From Fidelibacterota bacterium (lineage in GTDB: Bacteria > Fidelibacterota > UBA2242 > JAFGTP01), in NCBI GenBank assembly GCA_029939785.1, contig JAOZSG010000016.1:6852-18839 (forward strand): 11,988 nt of DNA, written 5' to 3'. The notes beneath the pieces are model-generated. The model had not been told where the DNA came from. It ran no database searches and saw nothing but the letters and a program-made list of their open reading frames with translations. Every line of letters starts with the position of its first letter. The stretch's first letter is position 1. This document shows, piece after piece, positions 6,661-11,988 of the stretch. A program made the position numbers and the translations under genes.

Positions 6661-7221
6661 TTAGTTAACTCGTTCGCAATAATTTCCGTCACGTGTATCA
6701 ATTTTTAGAATATCACCCACGTTAATAAATAATGGTACAGCAACAACATATCCTGTTTCCAATGTAGCCGGTTTTGTTGCGTTAGTTACTCTGTCACCTT
6801 TTAAACCGGGATCAGTAGCTTTTACTTTTAGTTCTACATGAGTAGGAGGTTCGATATCTACTGCATTTCCTTCAGTAAATAGAATTTTTACAATCTCATT
6901 CTCTTTGACAAAATTTTTTACATTTTTGAATAAATCATCAGAAATATCTGTTTGTTCATAAGTTTCCTGATCCATAAAAACATGATTTACTCCATCAAAA
7001 TAGGAATATTGAAGTTTTCTTGCCTCAAGCCTGACTTCATCTAATTTTTCACCTGAACGAAAGGTATTATCCACTACCTGTCCGGTAAGAATGTTTTTTA
7101 ATTTTGTTCTGATTCTGGCACCACCACGAGCAGTTTTTACATGTTGAAATTCAACAATTTTTACAAGTGCCTCTTTATATTTAATTACCATGCCATTTTT
7201 TATATCTGATGTTTTAGTCAC
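6661..7221 (-). CDS. efp: Translation elongation factor P with arginine at the tip of the modification loop
   Basis: EF-P enters the ribosomal E site and relieves stalling at consecutive prolines. The 186 residues contain the N-terminal KOW-like domain (1-62), the OB domain (about 65-127) and a C-terminal OB domain ending VGDILKIDTRDGNYCERVN (168-186). The loop that normally carries a modified lysine (KPGKG) reads HVKTARGGARIRTKLKNILT (27-46), putting R32 at the tip. EarP-rhamnosylated EF-Ps also use Arg there, but their SGRN-like context is not seen, so modification is uncertain. I start at a GTG (7221) preceded by AAGGGG at 7227-7232 with 5-base spacing. A TTG at 7248 would place that Shine-Dalgarno inside the gene. 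It is the first gene after the strongest promoter of the window and leads accB-accC. Confidence 0.96.
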   Translation of the reverse strand: MTKTSDIKNGMVIKYKEALVKIVEFQHVKTARGGARIRTKLKNILTGQVVDNTFRSGEKLDEVRLEARKLQYSYFDGVNHVFMDQETYEQTDISDDLFKNVKNFVKENEIVKILFTEGNAVDIEPPTHVELKVKATDPGLKGDRVTNATKPATLETGYVVAVPLFINVGDILKIDTRDGNYCERVN

Positions 7222-7257
7222 TATTTCCCCTTTTAAGTATTTATTCAAATAATCGTA

Positions 7258-7286
7258 AATTTACATTTTACTTCATATTATGTCAA
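7258..7286 (-). promoter_or_regulatory. Sigma-70-type promoter driving the efp-accB-accC-gcvH-gcvPA operon
   Basis: On the transcribed strand, -35 TTGACA (7281-7286) is a perfect consensus hexamer. A 17-base spacer separates it from -10 TAAATT (7258-7263), which matches 4 of 6 consensus bases. Transcription would begin near 7251, giving a leader of about 30 bases with the efp Shine-Dalgarno. The -35 lies 7 bases beyond the NlpC/P60 stop codon (7294-7296), so there is no room for a conventional terminator between the two genes. Confidence 0.65.
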
Positions 7287-7293
7287 CCAGATT

Positions 7294-8424
7294 TTATGGA
7301 TTAATAAAACGCCTGACAGATCTGAGACTTGTGTATCTTTTTTTATTAAAATTTATCTTATCCGATTTGAAACTATTGATTTTTACCCGACCGGCACAGT
7401 GTATGAATTCATAATCTCCCAGATATAATCCTACATGAGTAATTCTTTTAGAATTTGGACCAAAAAACAGTAAATCTCCGGGTAATAGGTTAATAAGATT
7501 TCCAACTGTGTCTATTTCTGTTCCCTGATGTACCTGCATACTTGCATCACGTAATATTATTTGACCACAATGCCTGAAAACAGTTTGAGTAAATCCACTA
7601 CAATCCATTGTTTTGGGTGAAGCTGTACCCCAGGTATATGGTCTTCCTAATAATTGTTTTGCTATCGTGAGTACTTCTGAAACGACAGGTTTCTTTTTAA
7701 TATATTCACTGTATTCTATTGCATTTGAAACCGGAATATAACCTTTTCTACCATCAGGATATTTTATGGTGTACCATTTCCATGATTTTGTTTCTAAGAG
7801 AAATATATTACCAAGCACTACATCACTCACAGGGAGGGATTTTTTTGATTTTTTAGAATATACTATACCTTCAATTTCAGTATATACAACTTTTTTTGAC
7901 TTATCCCAAACCTGACGAAGAGAATCTGTTCCGATAATTATTCGATCATTCATTACCCAACCTAAATATCCATCATCTGTCCTGACTAAAGAAAAACCAT
8001 GTTCTTTTTTTAAAATTTCTAATGGTAGCCCCATTAAAGTTTGAGATACTACATCTTTTGTAAAGGATGAACTACTGCGTAATGTTATAACAGAATTATT
8101 TGCAAGACCAAATGAATATTCCCCCACAGTTTCTTCAGGTAATAATTTTATGGACTTGTGAAAATTATTACTCGGATACTTGGAAGCCAGACTTTTATAA
8201 AATTCATTTCTTGCTTTTTTTGAATCAGTTTCACCATGAATAATATAATTTTCTTTTGTGGTGTCAATATCTATTGACCAAACAGATATCCGTTTATCCG
8301 GACAATAAATTGATTTGATTGAATCAGAAATACATATTATTTTAGACTTAGTAATAAAAGTTTCGCTAAATAATAATGAATAACCGAATATTATAAAAAT
8401 AAATAATCTTGTAAATTTCTTCAT
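7294..8424 (-). CDS. Secreted NlpC/P60 (C40) cell-wall endopeptidase with SH3 domains, YkfC-like
   Basis: This is a predicted peptidoglycan peptide hydrolase, probably cutting gamma-D-Glu-diamino acid bonds. The 376 residues begin with a signal peptide (MKKFTRLFIFIIFGYSLLFS, 1-20). A BON-like N-terminal module follows (about 38-95, with DKRISVWSIDI and YIIHGET). Next come two bacterial SH3-like domains, about 103-165 (ITLRSSSSF, GYLGWVMND) and about 178-236 (WYTIKYPDGRKGYIPV). The NlpC/P60 catalytic domain spans about 250-375. Catalytic residues: C275 (MDCSGFTQ), H330 (THVGLYLG) and probably H342 (FIHC). This BON/SH3/SH3/NlpC layout resembles YkfC-type enzymes and C40 peptidases common in Bacteroidetes-like genomes. 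The ATG at 8424 follows GAGGTG with 4-base spacing. It could act in wall turnover or in peptide recycling. No L,D-epimerase or other recycling gene is adjacent. Confidence 0.92.
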   Translation of the reverse strand: MKKFTRLFIFIIFGYSLLFSETFITKSKIICISDSIKSIYCPDKRISVWSIDIDTTKENYIIHGETDSKKARNEFYKSLASKYPSNNFHKSIKLLPEETVGEYSFGLANNSVITLRSSSSFTKDVVSQTLMGLPLEILKKEHGFSLVRTDDGYLGWVMNDRIIIGTDSLRQVWDKSKKVVYTEIEGIVYSKKSKKSLPVSDVVLGNIFLLETKSWKWYTIKYPDGRKGYIPVSNAIEYSEYIKKKPVVSEVLTIAKQLLGRPYTWGTASPKTMDCSGFTQTVFRHCGQIILRDASMQVHQGTEIDTVGNLINLLPGDLLFFGPNSKRITHVGLYLGDYEFIHCAGRVKINSFKSDKINFNKKRYTSLRSVRRFINP

Positions 8425-8449
8425 TTTTCACCTCTATGGATTGTAATTA

Positions 8450-8477
8450 ATGATAACAAATGATGAGTAGTAATCAA
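8450..8477 (-). promoter_or_regulatory. Candidate promoter for the NlpC/P60 gene
   Basis: On the transcribed strand, TTGATT (8472-8477) is followed after 16 bases by TATCAT (8450-8455), which is preceded by TG one base upstream (extended -10 form, TGTTATCAT). It starts directly after the ctpA stop codon and would give a leader of about 20 bases carrying the GAGGTG ribosome site. Matches are good but not perfect, and the region is AT-rich, so chance is possible. Confidence 0.45.
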
Positions 8478-10130
8478 TTATTTTAAATAACCGAGTGTTG
8501 TATTGTATGTGCTGTTATCCTTAAAAATAGTTAGTGCTTTTTTTAGAACTTCATCATCTATGAGATTTGCCTGAGTTCTTGTACTTAAACCTCCGCTGAG
8601 TGTTGCAAATTCTGATGCTAAACCTTTTTTTATAAATTGTTTATTATCATTAAACTGATTTATTTTCATACTCTTAAAAATATCATGTAATACTTGAAAA
8701 TGATTTGAATCATCTTTGAACTGATCATATTTCATAATTTCTTTTTTAATTTTTTTTAATTGTTTTTCTTCATCAAAATCAACAGAAAAATTTTCAGATA
8801 TCAGATATTGTTCAAATAAATTAATGATTTCATCATTTATATTTTTATAATCAGGAAGAGTTCCTTTTTCTGATTTATATTTAATTGCAAAACTATAAAA
8901 TTTATTTTTTATCCAGAGTTGTTGAACAAATTTTGGCATTTTTTTTCTTTCAATAACAAAATCAGGTGCTATTCCGCCACCACCTTTTAGTTGTCTGCCA
9001 TTTTTTGAAAAAAAGAGTGTATCTTCATCATTGGAAATAGTTACCAGAGACGAATCTTTAATAAAACCAGGTTTTTGGATACAACGACCACTTGGAGTAT
9101 AATATTTTGCATTAGTTATTTTTATGGAATGATTTTTATCCAGATCTTTGACTTGCTGGACAAGTCCTTTACCAAAACTTGTTGAGCCTACCACTATACC
9201 TCGATCTGTGTCCTGAATAATGCCGGCAACAATTTCACTGGCAGATGCACTACCACGATCTATCAATGCAGCAATATTTATGTGTGAGTCAATTATTGGT
9301 TTTTTCCTGGAAATAAATACTCTGGAGGCACTTTTCATGCGACCTTTTGTAATGAGAAGAGTATCACCCGGATCAGTAAAATACTCAGAAATTTCTAAAG
9401 CTTCCTGTAATAATCCACCGGGGTTACCTCTTAAATCAAATATCAGATTACTAAAATCATTGTTTTGTGAAAAATTCTGAATATTCTTTTTTACTTCTTT
9501 TGCTGCACCACGTGAAAAACCAATTAATCTAATATATCCTGTCTTATCATCTAACATACCGGAATAACTTATAATTGGAACTTTAATTTTATCCCGAATC
9601 AGTTTAATTTCGAATATATCTTTCAGTCCTGGTCGATGAAAAGTTACATTTACTTTTGTACCTTTTTTGCCTCGCAAAAGTTTTGAACATTTTGATAAAC
9701 TGAGTCCGATTGTTGAAATTGAATCAACTTTTATGATTTGATCACCGGGTATTATACCTGCACGGATTGCAGGACCACCATCCATTGGGGATATTGCTGT
9801 AAGTGTATCATTTCTCATACTGATACTAATACCAATACCTCCATAAGTTCCTTTGGCTAATTGTTCAATCGGATCTTTTTCCTCTTTTGTAAGAAAAACA
9901 GTATATGGATCAAGGTCATTTAATGCTTTATTTATAGCGTTTTCTGTAAATTCTTCGATGTCAATTTGATTTACATAATTTGACACAAGTATTTGATATA
10001 CATTTTCGTATAAACTCAAAGAATGGGATAATTTTTTATAATAATCATTTTTACTTATAGCGAACACAATAGTAAATGCGATTAAAACAATAAATACTAC
10101 TTTTATTTGCCATTTTTTATAAAATTTCAT
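8478..10130 (-). CDS. ctpA: C-terminal processing protease, S41 family with PDZ domain
   Basis: This is a membrane-anchored periplasmic serine protease that degrades or trims envelope proteins at their C-termini. The 550 residues start with a signal anchor (about 9-25). An N-terminal helical region contains NDLDPYTVFL (71-80), and a PDZ domain follows (about 88-180: YGGIGISI at 96-103, GGPAIRAGIIPGDQI at 118-132). The S41 catalytic core shows FDLRGNPGG (231-239), nucleophile S296 in DRGSASASEIVAG (291-303) and the general-base lysine K321 in STSFGKGLVQQ (316-326). D307 matches the conserved Asp of E. coli Tsp. The C-terminal part (about 400-550) is Lys/Asn-rich and helical, as in long S41 peptidases of Bacteroidetes-like bacteria. 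The ATG at 10130 follows GAAGGA by 8 bases and overlaps tmk by 14 bases. The symbol is used for family membership, and the substrate is unknown. Confidence 0.94.
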   Translation of the reverse strand: MKFYKKWQIKVVFIVLIAFTIVFAISKNDYYKKLSHSLSLYENVYQILVSNYVNQIDIEEFTENAINKALNDLDPYTVFLTKEEKDPIEQLAKGTYGGIGISISMRNDTLTAISPMDGGPAIRAGIIPGDQIIKVDSISTIGLSLSKCSKLLRGKKGTKVNVTFHRPGLKDIFEIKLIRDKIKVPIISYSGMLDDKTGYIRLIGFSRGAAKEVKKNIQNFSQNNDFSNLIFDLRGNPGGLLQEALEISEYFTDPGDTLLITKGRMKSASRVFISRKKPIIDSHINIAALIDRGSASASEIVAGIIQDTDRGIVVGSTSFGKGLVQQVKDLDKNHSIKITNAKYYTPSGRCIQKPGFIKDSSLVTISNDEDTLFFSKNGRQLKGGGGIAPDFVIERKKMPKFVQQLWIKNKFYSFAIKYKSEKGTLPDYKNINDEIINLFEQYLISENFSVDFDEEKQLKKIKKEIMKYDQFKDDSNHFQVLHDIFKSMKINQFNDNKQFIKKGLASEFATLSGGLSTRTQANLIDDEVLKKALTIFKDNSTYNTTLGYLK

Positions 10131-10761
10131 TAAAATTTTCCTTCTTTATTTTAGTTAAAAAAAATTTCCATATTTTATTTGAAATTGTTTCAATAGGTAA
10201 AGTTCCATCAATTACATTGAATCGATTTTTTTCTTTTTTCGCCATATCCAGAAAACCCATTTTTACTTTCTTATGAAAATCAATGTGCTCCTGTTCTAAC
10301 CTGTCAAGATTCTTTTTCCCAAGTCTTGATGAACGAATATCAAGAGGAATATCAAGTAAGATAGTTAAATCTGGAATTAGATTGTCTGTAGCTGCAAAAT
10401 TTATTGTATTTATGAATTTTAAATCAATACCTCGTGCATAACCTTGATAAGCAGTAGATGAATCATAAAATCGATCACAAATAACAATTTTTCCTTCATT
10501 AATTAAAGGATGTAAATACTCACGACTTAATTGGTATCTACTGGCCGAATAGAGAAGGTATTCAGTAAGAGAATGCATTTTGTCATTTTTTTTATCCAGT
10601 AATATATCCCTGATTTTTTCGCCAATTTCTGTTCCACCAGGTTCACGGAAAAGTCGAAATTTATAGGATTCTTTTTTTAGCTTTTCTGTAAAAAGTTGAA
10701 TCTGAGTTGTTTTTCCACAACCATCCAGTCCTTCAAAATTTATTAATATTCCTTTTTTCAT
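10117..10761 (-). CDS. tmk: Thymidylate kinase (dTMP kinase)
   Basis: Tmk phosphorylates dTMP to dTDP with ATP, an essential step of dTTP supply. The 214 residues include the P-loop FEGLDGCGKTTQ (9-20), REPGGTEIG (39-47), the dTMP-binding CDRFYDSSTAYQG (95-107) with the DR(Y/F) motif, and a lid region SRLGKKNLDRLEQE (145-158). The lid carries several basic residues, while the P-loop lacks the extra arginine of type I (eukaryotic) enzymes, so it looks type II as in E. coli. The ATG at 10761 gives the normal MKKGILINFEGLDG start, with only a weak GAAG ribosome site. The upstream gap of 80 bases is AT-only-rich and holds no gene. Nothing in the sequence suggests a link to CtpA beyond co-transcription. 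Confidence 0.96.
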   Translation of the reverse strand: MKKGILINFEGLDGCGKTTQIQLFTEKLKKESYKFRLFREPGGTEIGEKIRDILLDKKNDKMHSLTEYLLYSASRYQLSREYLHPLINEGKIVICDRFYDSSTAYQGYARGIDLKFINTINFAATDNLIPDLTILLDIPLDIRSSRLGKKNLDRLEQEHIDFHKKVKMGFLDMAKKEKNRFNVIDGTLPIETISNKIWKFFLTKIKKENFNEIL

Positions 10762-10841
10762 TGTTCTTCTATTTTTATATATTTAATAAAATTAAATAAT
10801 TTTTCAACCTTTTTAATCCAAATATTTTTATCAAATATTAG

Positions 10842-11249
10842 TTATAGCCAGTTTTTGTTGAGTATTTCTATAAAGAATTTTGGAGGCTTGCAAGGTCTTT
10901 TATTGGAATTTAAAAAAGCATGAATTGTATAGCCAATAACTATTAGCTCTTTTGTATCGGCATTGGTTACTTTATAATCAATTTTTATTCGAGCACCTGG
11001 TTTATTTTCAATTATACATTTTATGTTTAATAAATTATCAAACTCAGCACCTTTTTTATATTCACAATGAGATTCTGCTACCGGAAGTCCATATCCCATT
11101 TTTTCAAAATCTGAATAGGGGATGCCTATTTGTCTAAGCATATCTGTCCTTGCTGCTTCAAAAAACTCATAATATCGGGAGTAATACACAATTCCCATGA
11201 AATCAATATCACTATATCTTACTCTTGTTTTATAATCAAATTCAATCAT
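10842..11249 (-). CDS. Acyl-CoA thioesterase, YbgC/4-hydroxybenzoyl-CoA thioesterase family (hotdog fold)
   Basis: This is a predicted cytoplasmic hydrolase of acyl-CoA or acyl-ACP thioesters. The 135-residue hotdog domain is of normal length. The N-terminal signature VRYSDIDFMGIVYYSRYYEF (10-29) contains the presumed catalytic aspartate D16 (DxDxxGxVYxxxY pattern), followed by FEAARTDMLRQIG (30-42), which forms the central helix. The YbgC histidine of VYHASY is replaced by tyrosine (VYYSRY), which resembles the broader 4HBT family, so the precise substrate is open and I give no gene symbol. It lies 15 bases after accA with no evident Shine-Dalgarno. Being in an operon with an acetyl-CoA carboxylase subunit is consistent with a lipid-metabolism role, although in proteobacteria such genes usually travel with tol-pal. 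Confidence 0.88.
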   Translation of the reverse strand: MIEFDYKTRVRYSDIDFMGIVYYSRYYEFFEAARTDMLRQIGIPYSDFEKMGYGLPVAESHCEYKKGAEFDNLLNIKCIIENKPGARIKIDYKVTNADTKELIVIGYTIHAFLNSNKRPCKPPKFFIEILNKNWL

Positions 11250-11264
11250 TAATAATTTGAGGAA

Positions 11265-11988
11265 TCACTTCTTGTATTCCCATGCTCCCATTTTTGAAAA
11301 TTTTTCTAGTCGTAAATCTATTAGTTCTTCTTTTGGTATTTTTTTCAGAGCTTTGACATGTTCCAGAATACTTTCTTTTAATATTTTGGCCATTTCTTTT
11401 GGTGCACGATGTGCTCCACCATCAGGTTCTGTAATAATTTCATCGGCAATATTTAGTTGTCTCACATCTTTTGCAGTAACCTTCATTGCTTTTGCTGCAT
11501 CAGGAGCTTTTGCTGCATCTCTCCATAGTATAGATGCACAACCTTCCGGAGAAATTACTGAATACCAAGTATTTTCCAGAACCAGTATTCTATCACCGAC
11601 ACCAATACCTAAAGCTCCGCCGGAAGCACCTTCACCAATAATAATAATTAGAATTGGTACTCGAAGCCGTGACATTTCAAAGAGATTTTTGGCTATTGCT
11701 TCGGCCTGTCCTCGCTCTTCTGCTCCAAGCCCCGGATAGGCTCCCGGAGTATCAATGAATGTTACGATTGGACGATTAAATTTTTCTGCCATTTTCATAA
11801 GTCTGAGTGCTTTTCTGTATCCTTCAGGATTTGGCATTCCAAAATTTCGATAGAGATTTTCTTTTGTATTTCTGCCTTTTTGTTGACCAATGAACATTAT
11901 TTTTTCATCTTCAATTGTTGCCAGTCCTCCAATTAGAGCTTTATCATCTCCAAAATATCTATCGCCATGTAATTCAATAAAATCAGAT
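11265..11988 (-). CDS. accA: Acetyl-CoA carboxylase carboxyltransferase alpha subunit (5' end outside the window)
   Basis: AccA and AccD together move the carboxyl group from biotin-AccB to acetyl-CoA, giving malonyl-CoA. The reading frame is open from the stop at 11265 to the right edge, giving 240 visible residues of roughly 320. The internal ATG at 11897 is not the start, since the upstream in-frame residues (DFIELHGDRYFGDDKALIGG) are typical AccA. Also seen: QQKGRNTKENLYRNFGMPNP (35-54 of the visible part), the crotonase-like DTPGAYPGLGAEERGQ (79-94), oxyanion-region GEGASGGALGIG (118-129), YSVISPEGCASILW (142-155) and EPDGGAHR (187-194). AccD is not adjacent on the visible side. AccB and AccC lie about 5 kb downstream in a separate operon on the same strand, so the ACC genes are loosely clustered. 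Confidence 0.97.
   Translation of the reverse strand, partial: SDFIELHGDRYFGDDKALIGGLATIEDEKIMFIGQQKGRNTKENLYRNFGMPNPEGYRKALRLMKMAEKFNRPIVTFIDTPGAYPGLGAEERGQAEAIAKNLFEMSRLRVPILIIIIGEGASGGALGIGVGDRILVLENTWYSVISPEGCASILWRDAAKAPDAAKAMKVTAKDVRQLNIADEIITEPDGGAHRAPKEMAKILKESILEHVKALKKIPKEELIDLRLEKFSKMGAWEYKK

Noticed and set aside
6651..6701. Longer accB start (TTG) overlapping efp
   Set aside because: It would add 17 residues not expected for BCCP. The ATG at 6650 has its own AAAGG and a family-like start.
10780..10798. Inverted repeat TATTTAAT-aaa-ATTAAATA in the thioesterase-tmk gap
   Set aside because: The stem is A/T only in a nearly pure A/T stretch, with no GC core. Chance is the simplest explanation, and no clear promoter hexamer pair could be placed in this 80-base gap.
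11488..11519. Two 14-base direct copies of GCTTTTGCTGCATC, 18 bases apart
   Set aside because: They lie in accA and encode DAAKAP-DAAKAM, which resembles the usual Ala/Lys-rich sequence of that AccA region, so this is ordinary coding repetition.
11257..11739. Open frame of 160 codons on the plus strand, Ser/Ala/Pro-rich
   Set aside because: It is a complement shadow of accA. The composition follows from the codons of the conserved AccA core on the other strand.

Overview
This is an AT-rich chromosomal segment (about one third GC by eye). All fifteen recognisable genes lie on the minus strand, so transcription runs from high to low coordinates. It is compact housekeeping DNA: gaps are mostly 0-80 bases, several start/stop codons overlap, and I see no tRNA, rRNA, insertion sequence, CRISPR array or prophage. 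Three things point to a bacterium of the Fibrobacteres-Chlorobi-Bacteroidetes (FCB) superphylum, perhaps Marinimicrobia/Cloacimonadota-like: an archaeal-type (group II) geranylgeranylglyceryl phosphate synthase, a split glycine decarboxylase (GcvPA), and a YkfC-like NlpC/P60 hydrolase. That placement is inference, not proof.

In transcription order, the right-hand block is accA (start beyond the window), a YbgC-like thioesterase, tmk and a ctpA-type S41 protease. They are spaced 15 and 80 bases apart, and tmk/ctpA overlap by 14 bases. A short intergenic region with a promoter-like sequence then leads into a secreted NlpC/P60 cell-wall hydrolase.

The clearest promoter of the window (TTGACA-17-TAAATT, 7258-7286) starts the left-hand block: efp, accB, accC, gcvH, gcvPA, the GGGP synthase, xerD, an M50 site-2 protease and an unlisted 53-codon single-pass membrane protein (600-761). 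mutL follows after a 128-base gap holding a nested dyad, and runs off the left edge.

Functionally the window combines fatty-acid initiation (AccA, AccB, AccC; AccD not present), one-carbon/glycine metabolism (GcvH, GcvPA; GcvPB and GcvT not present), an isoprenoid ether-lipid enzyme, translation (EF-P), DNA maintenance (XerD, MutL, Tmk) and envelope proteolysis (CtpA, NlpC/P60, M50). No large undescribed system is evident. The best leads are the small membrane protein coupled to the M50 protease, the archaeal-lipid enzyme in a bacterial operon, the acc/gcv mixed operon and the arginine-tipped EF-P.
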